A DNA stretch of 64,000 nucleotides from Echinicola jeungdonensis (GTDB lineage Bacteria; Bacteroidota; Bacteroidia; Cytophagales; Cyclobacteriaceae). A program made the position numbers and the translations under genes. The notes beneath the pieces are model-generated. The model did not search any database and was not told the origin of the DNA. It saw nothing but the letters and a program-made list of their open reading frames with translations. The DNA lies in contig NZ_JAUFQT010000001.1 in NCBI RefSeq assembly GCF_030409905.1, positions 704,001 to 768,000 of the forward strand. The letters are read 5' to 3'. Positions 54,837 through 64,000 of the stretch are shown one piece after another (the stretch's first letter is position 1; the number at the start of each line of letters is the position of its first letter).

Positions 54837-55283
54837 TTATATCTTGTTAACAGTGCCACCCACTTTCTCAATTGCTTCTACTGCGGATGCAGAGAAATAA
54901 TGGGCACTTACGTTTAATTTGGCCGTAAGTTCGCCTCTTCCTAGGACTTTTACAACATCTTTTTTGGAAACCAATCCATTTTCTACCAGGGTTTCTACAG
55001 AAATTTCCTCAACCTTAAGTTTATCAGCGAGTTCCTGTAGAGCATCCAAATTGATAGGTTTAGTTTCAATGCGGTTTAAGCTTTTAAAACCAAATTTAGG
55101 AACTCTTCTTTGAAGAGGCATCTGCCCACCTTCAAATCCAAGTTTATAAGAATATCCTGATCTGGATTTGGCTCCTTTATGACCTCGGGTAGAAGTTCCA
55201 CCTCTACCGGATCCTGGACCTCGGCCAATTCTTTTTCGGTTCTTTACAGAACCTTCAGCAGGTTTTAAAGTATGTAGTTTCAT
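54837..55283 (-). CDS. rplO: 50S ribosomal protein L15
   Basis: The 148-residue protein starts MKLHTLKPAEGSVKNRKRIGRGPGSGRGGTSTRGHKGAKSRSGYSYKLGFEGGQMPLQRRVPK, the Gly/Arg-rich N-terminal extension typical of L15, and ends with the L15e/L18e-type domain. It binds 23S rRNA at a late assembly step. Confidence 0.97.
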   Translation of the reverse strand: MKLHTLKPAEGSVKNRKRIGRGPGSGRGGTSTRGHKGAKSRSGYSYKLGFEGGQMPLQRRVPKFGFKSLNRIETKPINLDALQELADKLKVEEISVETLVENGLVSKKDVVKVLGRGELTAKLNVSAHYFSASAVEAIEKVGGTVNKI

Positions 55284-55285
55284 AA

Positions 55286-55465
55286 TTAGGCTTCCTCCAC
55301 TTTTACAAGGTGACTAACTTTTCTTATCATTCCGGCAATTTGTGGAGTATCATCTACTTCCACAAATTTATTGATCTTACCAAGTCCTAAAGCCTGAATA
55401 GTAGCTTTCTGGTCTTTTGGCCGACTAATAGTGCTTTTGATCTGTGTTATTTTTACCTTTGCCAT
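55286..55465 (-). CDS. rpmD: 50S ribosomal protein L30
   Basis: From ATG 55465 the protein has 59 residues: [60 protein letters not shown] longer frame to 55528 overlaps rpsE and is not conserved. It lies 4 bases after rpsE and 2 bases before rplO. Confidence 0.96.
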   Translation of the reverse strand: MAKVKITQIKSTISRPKDQKATIQALGLGKINKFVEVDDTPQIAGMIRKVSHLVKVEEA

Positions 55466-55469
55466 TTTC

Positions 55470-55994
55470 TTACCCGTTAAATACTTTAGACAATTTAACA
55501 CCACGTTGCTGGGATACGGCGATGCCATCTCTCAATTGAGAAAGGGCTTCAATGGTAGCTTTAACCACATTGTGCGGATTGGAAGATCCTTTAGACTTAG
55601 CCAAAACATCTTTTACCCCTGCACTTTCAAGTACAGCACGCATCGCACCACCAGCGATCACACCGGTACCAGGAGCACCTGGTTTGATCAGCACCAAGCC
55701 ACCACCATATTTTCCAGTAGATTCGTGAGGAATGGTACCTTTCAAAATCGGCACTTTCACCAAACTTTTCTTGGCATCTTCTATACCTTTAGTGATAGCA
55801 TCAGTCACCTCATTTGCCTTACCAAGACCAAAGCCTACTATACCGTTACCGTCACCTACTACAACAATTGCAGAAAAAGAGAATCTTCTACCACCTTTTA
55901 CCACTTTGGCTACTCGGTTGATCGCTACTACTTTTTCTTTAAGCTCTGTATCTGTTGCCCTAATGGGTTTTCTTTTTACTTGGGACATAATCAT
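55470..55994 (-). CDS. rpsE: 30S ribosomal protein S5
   Basis: The 174-residue protein has [42 protein letters not shown] and the C-terminal S5 domain ([20 protein letters not shown] [23 protein letters not shown]). The first ATG overlaps the rplR stop (TAATG); the second, at 55988 (MSQVKRKP), may be the true start. S5 acts at the mRNA entry channel and in fidelity. Confidence 0.96.
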   Translation of the reverse strand: MIMSQVKRKPIRATDTELKEKVVAINRVAKVVKGGRRFSFSAIVVVGDGNGIVGFGLGKANEVTDAITKGIEDAKKSLVKVPILKGTIPHESTGKYGGGLVLIKPGAPGTGVIAGGAMRAVLESAGVKDVLAKSKGSSNPHNVVKATIEALSQLRDGIAVSQQRGVKLSKVFNG

Positions 55995-56344
55995 TAAAAT
56001 TTAAGGCCACCTTCCCTTGCACCTTCAGCAAGAGCTTTAACATTACCATGAAACAAGTAGCCACTTCTATCAAAAACTACTTCTGCAAATCCATTTGCAA
56101 CCGCTCTCTCCGCTAATTTCTTACCTACTTCTTTAGAAACAGTCACATTGGCATTTTTTGTTGCACCTAATTCCTTAGAAGAAGCATGCGCAAGGGTATG
56201 ACCTTTGAGGTCATCGATTAGCTGCGCATAAATTCCTGTGTTGCTCTTGTACACTGACAAACGGGGTCTTTTATCAGTACCGGAAATCTTTTTCCTGATA
56301 CTCCTTCTGATCCTAAGTCTTCTTGAATTCTTATTAAAAGCCAT
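55994..56344 (-). CDS. rplR: 50S ribosomal protein L18
   Basis: The 116-residue protein has [37 protein letters not shown] and ends [28 protein letters not shown]. It carries 5S rRNA into the 50S with L5. Its stop overlaps the rpsE start. Confidence 0.97.
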   Translation of the reverse strand: MAFNKNSRRLRIRRSIRKKISGTDKRPRLSVYKSNTGIYAQLIDDLKGHTLAHASSKELGATKNANVTVSKEVGKKLAERAVANGFAEVVFDRSGYLFHGNVKALAEGAREGGLKF

Positions 56345-56351
56345 CTCTCAA

Positions 56352-56909
56352 TTATTTTTTAGCGGCAGTTTTACCAGCCTTACGTCTAACTTGTTCACCT
56401 ACAAAGCGAATACCCTTTCCTTTGTATGGTTCTACCTTACGTAGAGACTTGATTTTGGCAGCAACTTGCCCGATTAATTCCTTATCAATGCCTTCCAAAG
56501 TTACCACAGGGTTCTTACCTTTTGGGGTTTCAGCCTTAACAGCAATATCTTGAGGAAGTGCAAAATAAATATTGTGTGAGTAACCAAGAGAAAGCTCCAA
56601 TACTTGTCCCTGATTGGTTGCCTTATAACCTACCCCTACTAGTTCCAACTCCTTCTTGTATCCCTCACTCACACCAACTACCATATTATTGATCAATGCC
56701 CGGTACAAACCATGTAATGATTTGTGACGCTTAGATTCAGTTGGTCTGGCAAGAACAACTTGATTGTCCTCCAATTTAACTGTAATGTCGGGATTCACAT
56801 CCTGAGATAGTGTACCTTTGGGACCTTTAACAGTGACTACATTATCTGTGGCCACGTCTACAGTAACACCCGCTGGTATATTTATTGGTTTTTTACCTAT
56901 TCTAGACAT
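56352..56909 (-). CDS. rplF: 50S ribosomal protein L6
   Basis: The 185-residue protein starts MSRIGKKPINIPAGVTVDV and has two L6 alpha/beta domains, with the C-terminal LIGQVAAKIKSLRKVEPYKGKGIRFVGEQVRRKAGKTA. It lies near the factor-binding stalk base. It sits 9 bases after rpsH. Confidence 0.97.
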   Translation of the reverse strand: MSRIGKKPINIPAGVTVDVATDNVVTVKGPKGTLSQDVNPDITVKLEDNQVVLARPTESKRHKSLHGLYRALINNMVVGVSEGYKKELELVGVGYKATNQGQVLELSLGYSHNIYFALPQDIAVKAETPKGKNPVVTLEGIDKELIGQVAAKIKSLRKVEPYKGKGIRFVGEQVRRKAGKTAAKK

Positions 56910-56918
56910 AACGGTTAA

Positions 56919-57314
56919 TTAATATACATAACAAAGTACTTCTCCGCCTACACCTTCTGTACGCGCTTCCTTATCAGTCATCACACCTCTAGAGGTGGAG
57001 ATAATTGCAATACCGAGGCCATTGATTACCCTTGGAAGGGTTTCATGCTTCGTGTATTTTCTCAAACCTGGCTTACTTACCCTTGAAAGTTTTACAATTG
57101 CATTTTGCTTGTTGACAGGATTATATTTCAAAGCAATTTTAATGGTACCCTGAGGTCCATTATCTTCAAATTTGTAGTTTTGAATATATCCCTTGTCATG
57201 AAGTACCTTTGTAATCTCCTTCTTGATATTGGAAGCAGGTATCTCAACGATACGGTGAGATGCCTTTATGGCATTTCTCAACCTGGTTAAATAATCAGCT
57301 ATTGGATCAGTCAT
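56919..57314 (-). CDS. rpsH: 30S ribosomal protein S8
   Basis: The 131-residue protein starts [20 protein letters not shown] and ends with [37 protein letters not shown], the conserved S8 C-terminus. S8 represses the spc operon in E. coli. Here the gene is preceded by the largest gap in the cluster (82 bases), which contains a TAACTTTG promoter-like box, so rpsH may head a secondary transcript. Confidence 0.97.
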   Translation of the reverse strand: MTDPIADYLTRLRNAIKASHRIVEIPASNIKKEITKVLHDKGYIQNYKFEDNGPQGTIKIALKYNPVNKQNAIVKLSRVSKPGLRKYTKHETLPRVINGLGIAIISTSRGVMTDKEARTEGVGGEVLCYVY

Positions 57315-57351
57315 ATTAATATAAGCCTAACTGTACGCTATTTTAAGCGTG

Positions 57352-57359
57352 CAAAGTTA
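57352..57359 (-). promoter_or_regulatory. Candidate internal promoter (-7) before rpsH
   Basis: TAACTTTG followed by CA, in the 82-base gap between rpsN and rpsH. The same TAACTTTGCA occurs in the rplC promoter (63731-63724). The -33 region is only T-rich (GTTTTT), so the match is partial. Confidence 0.45.
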
Positions 57360-57396
57360 CACATTGATTCTTAGAATAAAAACTTTTATCTGATTT

Positions 57397-57666
57397 TTAC
57401 CAGCTCGCCTTAGTTACACCAGGAATTTTACCTGCAGCAGCCATCTCTCTAAAGGTAACCCTGTTGATACCGAACTTCCTCATATAACCTTTAGGACGAC
57501 CGGTAAGCTTACATCTATTGTGCAACCTAACTGGAGAAGCATTTTTTGGTAATTTATCCAAAGCTTCATAATCTCCGGCTGCTTTTAGTTCAGCTCTTTT
57601 TTTGGCGTACTTGGCTACAAGACGTTCTCTTTTCCTTTCACGAGCTTTAATCGACTCTCTTGCCAT
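57397..57666 (-). CDS. rpsN: 30S ribosomal protein S14
   Basis: The 89-residue protein starts [20 protein letters not shown] and ends [15 protein letters not shown]. It contains a single Cys and no CXXC pairs, so it is the long, zinc-independent form of S14. It lies 3 bases after rplE. Confidence 0.97.
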   Translation of the reverse strand: MARESIKARERKRERLVAKYAKKRAELKAAGDYEALDKLPKNASPVRLHNRCKLTGRPKGYMRKFGINRVTFREMAAAGKIPGVTKASW

Positions 57667-57669
57667 AAT

Positions 57670-58230
57670 TTATTCTTCTTTATTAAAGTTTACAAAAGGC
57701 ATCCCGAAAGCTTTCAATAAAGAATAGCTTTCTTCGTCAGTATTGGCTGTGGTCACAAAAGTGATATCCATACCCGTAATTCTGTTTACCTTATCAATAC
57801 TGATTTCAGGGAAGATAATTTGCTCAGAAATACCCAATGTATAGTTACCTCTACCATCAAATCCTTTATCACTGATTCCTTTAAAATCCCTTACACGAGG
57901 AAGGGCCACAGTCATCAAACGATCAAGAAATTCGTACATTTTGTTACCTCTTAGGGTAACTTTTGCACCGATGGGCATCCCTTCTCTCAACTTGAAGTTG
58001 GAGATGGAATTTTTTGCCTTAGTGGACACAGCTCGCTGACCTGTTATCAAGCTAAGCTCTTCAACACCTTGGTCAACTAACTTTTTATCAGCCACCCCTG
58101 CACCGATACCTTTATTGATCACAATTTTAACCAACTTAGGCACCTGCATTACTGAAGCATATTCGAACTTGGTCTTCAGTTCAGGAGCAATGTCATTTAA
58201 ATATTTATCTTTTACTCTAGGATTAGCCAT
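57670..58230 (-). CDS. rplE: 50S ribosomal protein L5
   Basis: The 186-residue protein has [56 protein letters not shown] and [18 protein letters not shown], all canonical for L5. It contacts 5S rRNA and P-site tRNA. It overlaps rplX by 8 bases. Confidence 0.98.
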   Translation of the reverse strand: MANPRVKDKYLNDIAPELKTKFEYASVMQVPKLVKIVINKGIGAGVADKKLVDQGVEELSLITGQRAVSTKAKNSISNFKLREGMPIGAKVTLRGNKMYEFLDRLMTVALPRVRDFKGISDKGFDGRGNYTLGISEQIIFPEISIDKVNRITGMDITFVTTANTDEESYSLLKAFGMPFVNFNKEE

Positions 58231-58567
58231 TGATCACCTCCCCGGTTTTCTTAGAATATCTAACTAATTTACCATTTTCACCTTTTTTTCTTCCAGTACG
58301 GGTAGCCTCCCCTGATTTAGGGTCAACCAACATCAGGTTACTAATGTGAATGGCAGCTTCTTTCTTTTCGATTCCACCTTGAGGATTGGTCGCTGTGGGC
58401 TTCACATGTTTTGTCACCATGTTAAGACCTTCCACAATTGCCCTTCTTTTTTCCAGGTTTAGCGAAAGTACTTTACCAGTTTTACCTTTATCATCTCCGG
58501 CCAATACCTTTACGGTATCTCCACCTTTGATGTGCAATTTTGGTTGCTTGTTATTTTTTCTTTCCAT
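58223..58567 (-). CDS. rplX: 50S ribosomal protein L24
   Basis: The 114-residue KOW-domain protein has [72 protein letters not shown]. It is an early 50S assembly initiator at the tunnel exit. The 8-base overlap with rplE suggests translational coupling. Confidence 0.97.
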   Translation of the reverse strand: MERKNNKQPKLHIKGGDTVKVLAGDDKGKTGKVLSLNLEKRRAIVEGLNMVTKHVKPTATNPQGGIEKKEAAIHISNLMLVDPKSGEATRTGRKKGENGKLVRYSKKTGEVING

Positions 58568-58569
58568 GA

Positions 58570-58938
58570 TTACAATACTTCAGGTGCCAAAGATACAATC
58601 CTCATAAATGCCTTCTCTCTCAATTCTCTGGCTACCGGGCCAAAGATACGAGTACCTCTTGGCTCGTCATTATTATTCAAAAGAACTGCAGCGTTGTCTT
58701 CAAAACGGATATAAGATCCGTCTTTTCTTCTGACTTCTTTTTTCGTTCTAACAATTACCGCTTTTGAAACGGTACCTTTTTTCATATTGCTGGAAGAAAG
58801 AGCTGTTTTTACAGTTACAACAACCTTATCACCGATGGAAGCATATCGCTTCTTGGTTCCTCCCAGTACCCGGATCACAAGCACTTCTCTTGCACCTGAG
58901 TTATCCGCTACACTTAATCTGGACTCTTGCTGTATCAT
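58570..58938 (-). CDS. rplN: 50S ribosomal protein L14
   Basis: The 122-residue protein starts [27 protein letters not shown] and ends [28 protein letters not shown], the canonical L14 sequence. It forms an intersubunit bridge and is the RsfS docking site in other bacteria. Confidence 0.98.
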   Translation of the reverse strand: MIQQESRLSVADNSGAREVLVIRVLGGTKKRYASIGDKVVVTVKTALSSSNMKKGTVSKAVIVRTKKEVRRKDGSYIRFEDNAAVLLNNNDEPRGTRIFGPVARELREKAFMRIVSLAPEVL

Positions 58939-58940
58939 GA

Positions 58941-59201
58941 TTATTTAGCTCTTTCTAATATTTCAACTAATCTCCAACGCTTATTTTTACTCAGCGGACG
59001 AGTTTCACTAATTTTAACGAGGTCTCCTTGTCCACACTCGTTTTTCTCGTCATGAACCACAAATTTAGTCGTCTTAGCAACAAATTTACCGTAGATTTCA
59101 TGTTTTACCCTTCTTTCTACAGCTACAGTGATGGACTTATCCATCTTGTTGCTGACTACTTTACCTATTCTTTCTTTACGTAGATTTCTCTCAGTAGCCA
59201 T
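58941..59201 (-). CDS. rpsQ: 30S ribosomal protein S17
   Basis: The 86-residue OB-fold protein has [75 protein letters not shown]. It is a primary 16S rRNA binder. It lies 2 bases before rplN. Confidence 0.97.
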   Translation of the reverse strand: MATERNLRKERIGKVVSNKMDKSITVAVERRVKHEIYGKFVAKTTKFVVHDEKNECGQGDLVKISETRPLSKNKRWRLVEILERAK

Positions 59202-59208
59202 CTTCTTC

Positions 59209-59403
59209 TTATTTAGCTGATTGTTTTGCTGTCAAAAAAGTTTTTAATCTAGCGATCAACTTTTTTGTTTCCCTTATTCTGTTAGGATTCTCGATTGGAG
59301 AAACTGCATGAGCAAAACGCAATTTGGTTAATTTTTCTTGCTCAGCGGCAATACGCTCATTGATCTCACTCACGGAGAGTGCGTTAATTTCAGAGTTTTT
59401 CAT
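59209..59403 (-). CDS. rpmC: 50S ribosomal protein L29
   Basis: The 64-residue helical hairpin protein has [53 protein letters not shown]. It lies at the tunnel exit, near the trigger factor and SRP docking site. It lies 7 bases on each side from rplP and rpsQ. Confidence 0.96.
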   Translation of the reverse strand: MKNSEINALSVSEINERIAAEQEKLTKLRFAHAVSPIENPNRIRETKKLIARLKTFLTAKQSAK

Positions 59404-59410
59404 AGTTATC

Positions 59411-59830
59411 TTATCCCGCGTAATCCCTACGCACTATAAATTTTGTACTAACTGGTAACTTCTGTTGAGCTAATCGAAGTGCTTCCTGGGCAAGTTCTTT
59501 GCTAACTCCTGTAGCTTCGAAAAGGATGGTTCCTGGTTTAATTACTGCAACCCAATATTCAGGGGCTCCTTTACCTTTACCCATACGTACCTCTGCAGGC
59601 TTCTTGGTAACGGGTTTGTCAGGGAAAATCCTGATCCATACTTGACCTTCTCTTTTCATTGCCCTCGTCATCGCGATACGTGCCGCTTCGATTTGACGGG
59701 AAGTTATCCATCCTGCTTCAAGAGACTTGATACCAAAGTTCCCGAAAGCGAGCGTATGCCCCCTTTGCGCGATTCCTTTGATACGCCCCTTTTGCATTTT
59801 TCTATATTTAGTTCTTCTTGGCTGTAACAT
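59411..59830 (-). CDS. rplP: 50S ribosomal protein L16
   Basis: The 139-residue protein starts [105 protein letters not shown], full-length L16. It organises the A-site region of 23S rRNA. Confidence 0.98.
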   Translation of the reverse strand: MLQPRRTKYRKMQKGRIKGIAQRGHTLAFGNFGIKSLEAGWITSRQIEAARIAMTRAMKREGQVWIRIFPDKPVTKKPAEVRMGKGKGAPEYWVAVIKPGTILFEATGVSKELAQEALRLAQQKLPVSTKFIVRRDYAG

Positions 59831-59854
59831 GATTTCTCACTTAGGTGGTGAAAA

Positions 59855-60583
59855 TTAGTTATTTCTCTTTCTTCTCTTAGGTCCGCCTTCTCTTCTTCTT
59901 CTTCCGGCTCCTCCGGATTTTTCATTGGCTATTCCGGCATTTGGAGAAAGGTCTCTCTTTCCGTAAACTTCACCTTTGAAAATCCAAACTTTAATACCGA
60001 TGATTCCGTAGATAGTAGCGGCTTCAGAAATGGCATAGTCGATGTCAGCTCTCAATGTATGCAAAGGAATTCTACCTTCTTTGTACATTTCAGATCTTGC
60101 CATCTCAGCTCCACCAAGACGTCCAGAAAGTTTAATTTTAATTCCCTCCGCACCTACTCTCATGGTAGCCGCGATGGATTGTTTCATTGCTCTCCTAAAG
60201 GAGATTCTGGCCTGAAGTTGTTGAGCTATAGATTCTCCTACCAATTTGGCATCCAGTTCAGGCCTTTTGATCTCAAAAATATTGATCTGAACATCCTTGT
60301 TGGTAAGCTTTTTCAGCTCTTCTTTCAATTTATCGACTTCGGCACCACCTTTACCGATAACTACTCCTGGACGGGCAGTATGAATAGTAAGGGTGATTCT
60401 TTTAAGGGTCCTTTCGATGATAACTTTGGCTATGCCCCCCTTAGGGATCCTGGCATAAACGTATTTTCTTATCTTCTGATCCTCATAAAGCTTGTCGGCA
60501 AAATCCCTGCCGCCATACCAATTAGAATCCCAGCCCTTTATGATACCAAGTCTAAGACCAATAGGGTTAACTTTTTGTCCCAT
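59855..60583 (-). CDS. rpsC: 30S ribosomal protein S3
   Basis: The 242-residue protein has [25 protein letters not shown], the KH RNA-binding domain ([24 protein letters not shown]) and the C-terminal S3 domain ([25 protein letters not shown]), ending in an Arg/Lys/Gly-rich tail. It forms the mRNA entry helicase site with S4 and S5. Confidence 0.98.
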   Translation of the reverse strand: MGQKVNPIGLRLGIIKGWDSNWYGGRDFADKLYEDQKIRKYVYARIPKGGIAKVIIERTLKRITLTIHTARPGVVIGKGGAEVDKLKEELKKLTNKDVQINIFEIKRPELDAKLVGESIAQQLQARISFRRAMKQSIAATMRVGAEGIKIKLSGRLGGAEMARSEMYKEGRIPLHTLRADIDYAISEAATIYGIIGIKVWIFKGEVYGKRDLSPNAGIANEKSGGAGRRRREGGPKRRKRNN

Positions 60584-60592
60584 ATTCTAATC

Positions 60593-60982
60593 TTAATTAG
60601 CGTTTTCTTTTGTTTCTACTTCATCAGCGGTAACTTCTGAGTTGAACGCATCAACAATCAAAGTTACATGATTTGATCTTTTACGAATTCTGTGGGCCCT
60701 ACCCTGGGGAGCAGGTCTAAGTCTTTTTAGCATACGACCACTATCCACTTGAATGGTCTTCACATAAAGATCCGCTTCTTCAAGTTTCAGGTCCGGATTC
60801 TTGGCCTGCCAGTTGGCTACAGCAGAAAGCAGCAGTTTTTCCAACCTGATCGAAGCATGATTAGGCGTAAACTTCAATACACTCAATGCACTTCCCACTC
60901 GCTGCCCTCTAACCAGGTCGGCTACCAGGCGCATCTTACGAGGCGATGTAGGAACGTTATTTAATCTTGCTATTGCTTCCAT
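60593..60982 (-). CDS. rplV: 50S ribosomal protein L22
   Basis: The 129-residue protein has [51 protein letters not shown] and the tunnel-lining hairpin ([30 protein letters not shown]). The hairpin reaches into the exit tunnel. A short Glu/Asn tail follows. Confidence 0.98.
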   Translation of the reverse strand: MEAIARLNNVPTSPRKMRLVADLVRGQRVGSALSVLKFTPNHASIRLEKLLLSAVANWQAKNPDLKLEEADLYVKTIQVDSGRMLKRLRPAPQGRAHRIRKRSNHVTLIVDAFNSEVTADEVETKENAN

Positions 60983-60984
60983 GA

Positions 60985-61263
60985 TTATCTTCTTCCTTTA
61001 TCTTTTTTGGCGATGTGACCTCTAAAGTTCCTGGTAGGGGCAAATTCTCCTAATTTGTGACCTACCATATTGTCTGTAATAAACACAGGAATGAACTTAT
61101 TACCGTTATGCACTGCAAAGGTATGGCCTACAAAATCCGGAGAGATCATGGATCTCCTTGACCAAGTCTTGATTACAGACTTCTTGCCGGATTCGTTCAT
61201 TGCATCTACTTTCTTGGCAAGGTAATGGGCTATATAAGGACCTTTTTTTAATGAACGTGCCAT
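60985..61263 (-). CDS. rpsS: 30S ribosomal protein S19
   Basis: The 92-residue protein starts [23 protein letters not shown] and has [53 protein letters not shown]. It is a head protein forming a complex with S13. Confidence 0.98.
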   Translation of the reverse strand: MARSLKKGPYIAHYLAKKVDAMNESGKKSVIKTWSRRSMISPDFVGHTFAVHNGNKFIPVFITDNMVGHKLGEFAPTRNFRGHIAKKDKGRR

Positions 61264-61265
61264 AA

Positions 61266-62090
<825 letters not shown>

Positions 62091-62103
62091 GATTCTGATT
62101 CAA

Positions 62104-62391
62104 TTAAATTTCTCCGTAAAAGTCAATTACTTCTCCATCCGCCACTTTTACAATTGCTTTTTTGTAAGCATTAGTGTAACCGGATACTACTTTGGTTTTG
62201 GTGTATCTTGTTTTATGCTTCCCAGCATACCTCATGGTTCTTACACCTACCACTTTTACACCAAACATTTTCTCTACGGCTGCTTTGATCTCTGGCTTCT
62301 TTGCAGTCTTCTCAACAACAAATCCATACACTCCCTGCTCATTCAACGCAGAAATCTTTTCCGTAATCAAAGGCTTCTTTAGTATATCCAT
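62104..62391 (-). CDS. rplW: 50S ribosomal protein L23
   Basis: The 95-residue protein starts MDILKKPLITEKISALNEQGVYGFVVEKTAKKPEIKAAVEKMFGVKVVGVRTMRYAGKHKTRYTKTKVVSGYTNAYKKAIVKV. It is the tunnel-exit protein that binds trigger factor and SRP. It lies 4 bases after rplD. Confidence 0.97.
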   Translation of the reverse strand: MDILKKPLITEKISALNEQGVYGFVVEKTAKKPEIKAAVEKMFGVKVVGVRTMRYAGKHKTRYTKTKVVSGYTNAYKKAIVKVADGEVIDFYGEI

Positions 62392-62395
62392 TGTC

Positions 62396-63025
62396 TTACT
62401 TCGATAAAAGGTTTTCTAACTTACTTACGGAACCTTCACAAAGCACCAAAGTATCTGCGTGCAACAATTCGTAAGTATTTACATCATTTACTGTGATCAC
62501 GCGTGCCTTGGGCAGGTTGCGGCTAGACAGATAAACATTCTTGTTGGTTTCTGGCAATACCAAAAGTGTTTTCTTGTCAGAAAGAGAAAGACCGCTCAAC
62601 AAAGAAACATATTGCTTAGTTTTGATGCTGTCAAAACTAACATCTTCCAAGACCGTAACATTGTTTTCCTTCGCCTTATAAGTAAGGGCAGACTTTCTGG
62701 CCAATTGTTTTACTTTTTTGTTCAGTTTGAAAGAGTAGTCTCTTGGTCTTGGACCAAACACCCTACCTCCTCCTCTGAACAAAGGAGATTTTATAGAACC
62801 TGCTCTGGCTCCACCTGTACCTTTTTGTTTCTTTATCTTCTTGGTTGATCCAGCTATTTCAGCCCTTTCTTTTGACTTATGTGTTCCCTGTCTTTGGTTG
62901 GCCAAAAACTGCTTCACATCCAGGTAGATGGCATGATCATTAGGCTCGATCGCAAATACCGCATCAGAAAGCGATACTTTCCTACCTGTTTCTTCACCGT
63001 TATGTTTTAATACTGCTAATTCCAT
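62396..63025 (-). CDS. rplD: 50S ribosomal protein L4
   Basis: The 209-residue protein has the tunnel loop ([60 protein letters not shown]). It lines the exit tunnel; in E. coli it also represses the S10 operon. A hairpin in the rplC leader (63686-63709) would be the place to look for such control here. Confidence 0.98.
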   Translation of the reverse strand: MELAVLKHNGEETGRKVSLSDAVFAIEPNDHAIYLDVKQFLANQRQGTHKSKERAEIAGSTKKIKKQKGTGGARAGSIKSPLFRGGGRVFGPRPRDYSFKLNKKVKQLARKSALTYKAKENNVTVLEDVSFDSIKTKQYVSLLSGLSLSDKKTLLVLPETNKNVYLSSRNLPKARVITVNDVNTYELLHADTLVLCEGSVSKLENLLSK

Positions 63026-63029
63026 GTGC

Positions 63030-63662
63030 TTACTTCTCTAAAATAACGAAAGAATTTTTTGGACCTGGGACAGAGCCACTCACTAGGATCAAGTTCTTTT
63101 CAGGATAGACTTTCAACACCCTCAGGTTCAATACTTTTACTCGGCTTCCACCAGTTCTTCCGGCCATTCTTAAGCCTTTAAAAACCCTGGATGGCCAAGA
63201 ACATGCACCAATAGCACCTGGATGTCGCTGACGGTTATGCTGACCATGGGTGGAACCACCTACACCGCCAAAACCGTGACGTTTAACCACACCTTGGAAG
63301 CCTTTACCTTTAGAGGTTCCAATAGCATCAACGAAGTCTCCTTCTTCGAAAACTTCCCCGGCTTTCACGTCGTTTCCTAAGTCTACCTGTCCTTCAAATT
63401 CAACTCTGAAGTCTCTGAATTCTACAACTTTCTGTTTAGGGGTTGTTCCGGCCTTTTTAAAGTGGCCCAACAACGGCTTTGGCGTATTTTTCTCCTTACG
63501 CTCACCATAACCCAACTGAACAGCGCTGTACCCGTCTGTTTCTACATTTTTTACTTGCGTCACTACGCAAGGACCAGCTTCTATTAGCGTGCATGCGACA
63601 TTTTGTCCATCGGCACTGAAAATGCTAGTCATTCCTACTTTTTTACCTATTATTCCAGACAT
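63030..63662 (-). CDS. rplC: 50S ribosomal protein L3
   Basis: The 210-residue protein starts [39 protein letters not shown] and has [54 protein letters not shown], the methylated-Gln loop region of L3. It is the first gene of this cluster, preceded by a strong promoter and a leader of about 57 bases. rpsJ is not in the same transcript. Confidence 0.98.
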   Translation of the reverse strand: MSGIIGKKVGMTSIFSADGQNVACTLIEAGPCVVTQVKNVETDGYSAVQLGYGERKEKNTPKPLLGHFKKAGTTPKQKVVEFRDFRVEFEGQVDLGNDVKAGEVFEEGDFVDAIGTSKGKGFQGVVKRHGFGGVGGSTHGQHNRQRHPGAIGACSWPSRVFKGLRMAGRTGGSRVKVLNLRVLKVYPEKNLILVSGSVPGPKNSFVILEK

Positions 63663-63685
63663 CTTCTGTTATATAATATAATTAT

Positions 63686-63709
63686 GCACAAGCATTTACA
63701 CACTTGTGC
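63686..63709 (-). promoter_or_regulatory. Hairpin in the rplC leader
   Basis: On the minus strand GCACAAG (63709-63703) pairs with CTTGTGC (63692-63686) across a ten-base loop, inside the predicted leader between the transcription start (about 63719) and the rplC ATG (63662). It has no T tract after it in the gene direction. It might be a ribosomal-protein leader, a Bacteroidota counterpart of the L4-controlled S10 leader, but no protein-binding motif is recognised. Confidence 0.35.
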
Positions 63710-63723
63710 CTTTTTAAGGACTG

Positions 63724-63754
63724 CAAAGTTAGTAATTTATAAACAGCTAACAAA
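63724..63754 (-). promoter_or_regulatory. Promoter of the rplC-rplQ ribosomal cluster
   Basis: On the minus strand TTTG (63754-63751), a 19-base spacer and TAACTTTG (63731-63724) match the Bacteroidota sigma-A promoter consensus (TTTG / TAnnTTTG) exactly. Transcription would start near 63719, giving a leader of about 57 bases. This is the best promoter in the window. Confidence 0.75.
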
Positions 63755-63862
63755 TTACAACTTATATATTTTCAAACATTTACGAGAAATATAATTTCAT
63801 TTCAAGGCATTTCTCTTTATTTGAAAGCTGTTTATATCATAAAAGCATACCCCTGATAAAAG

Positions 63863-63893
63863 AAAAACCCATCCGCCGTGACGGATAGGTTTT
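63863..63893 (-). terminator. Intrinsic terminator after rpsJ
   Basis: On the minus strand AAAACCTATCCG (63893-63882) pairs with CGGATGGGTTTT (63875-63864) with one wobble, followed by TCTTTT. It separates rpsJ from rplC. Confidence 0.65.
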
Positions 63894-63915
63894 CAGATTA
63901 TATATGGTATTAGGA

Positions 63916-64000
63916 TCAAACTTTGATCTCTACATCGACACCGCTAGGAAGTTCAATCTTCATCAAAGCATCTACAGTTTTGGAACTGTTAGAGTAGATG
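63916..64000 (-). CDS. rpsJ: 30S ribosomal protein S10 (C-terminal part)
   Basis: Only the last 27 codons are in the window, ending at TGA 63916-63918. They read IYSNSSKTVDALMKIELPSG then VDVEIKV, the S10 C-terminus. A terminator follows, so rpsJ is probably the last gene of an upstream unit (in many bacteria rpsL-rpsG-fusA-rpsJ) rather than the head of the S10 operon. Confidence 0.9.
   Translation of the reverse strand, partial: IYSNSSKTVDALMKIELPSGVDVEIKV

Noticed and set aside
57333..57352. Inverted repeat before rpsH as an S8-binding leader
   Set aside because: One arm overlaps the predicted -7 box and would not be in the transcript from that start.

Overview
The window looks like a chromosomal segment of a Bacteroidota bacterium, most likely order Cytophagales (Cyclobacteriaceae-like). 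The basis is gene content and style: promoters of the TTTG / TAnnTTTG type, little or no Shine-Dalgarno sequence, a fused DAHP synthase-chorismate mutase, DUF1599, MauE/DoxX-thioredoxin, HPP, NlpE-like, WG-repeat and DUF1080 proteins, and the Bacteroidota form of the ribosomal protein cluster. I see no rRNA, tRNA, IS element, prophage or CRISPR array.

Layout. 1-253 is the start of a proline dehydrogenase gene. 601-4239 is an aromatic amino acid operon (DAHP synthase-chorismate mutase, aroB, aroA). It is preceded by what I read as a complete ribosome-mediated attenuator: a 31-codon leader peptide packed with Phe and Tyr codons, mutually exclusive RNA pairings and a strong intrinsic terminator. 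4434-7361 is a second unit (pheA, aminotransferase, tyrA) that takes chorismate/prephenate to Phe and Tyr. 7396-9841 holds three minus-strand accessory genes: a BtuF-like protein, an HsdR-N-like nuclease-fold protein and a helix-hairpin-helix protein. 10080-13071 holds hemA and a WG-repeat protein. 13400-14877 is an nfeD-floA pair in which floA carries a one-base frameshift. 15035-19549 holds proS, an Arg/Ser-rich lipoprotein and a FadL-like porin.

19539-21701 is a minus-strand operon (DUF1599, DoxX-thioredoxin fusion, aroK) that supplies the shikimate kinase missing from the first operon. 21717-23464 is folP-cdaA. 23600-25917 is a divergent threonine-degradation pair (kbl and an SDR-type threonine dehydrogenase). 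25924-37904 carries housekeeping and metabolic genes: an NlpE-like lipoprotein, an ArsC-like protein, hemL with a periplasmic-binding protein, guaA, an M42 peptidase, an acyl-CoA carboxylase beta chain, a Ppx/GppA phosphatase, an Ldh-family dehydrogenase and OsmC. 38089-38977 is a small envelope-protein operon, including a 51-residue membrane protein and two proteins that share a PepSY-like C-terminal module. 39359-43794 holds DUF1080, HPP, thiD and a luciferase-like oxidoreductase. 44124-46705 is a DivIC-like gene, an outer-membrane protein, cysE and cysM. 46866-49265 is carA and eno.

49334-63754 is the S10-spc-alpha ribosomal protein cluster on the minus strand, rplC to rplQ with secY, map, infA, rpmJ and rpoA. 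It has a textbook promoter before rplC, a candidate internal promoter before rpsH and a terminator after rplQ. rpsJ (63916-64000, partial) has its own terminator and so belongs to an upstream unit.

Start codons were adjusted where the longest reading frame clearly over-extends the protein. All functional names come from reading motifs by eye; no database search was possible.
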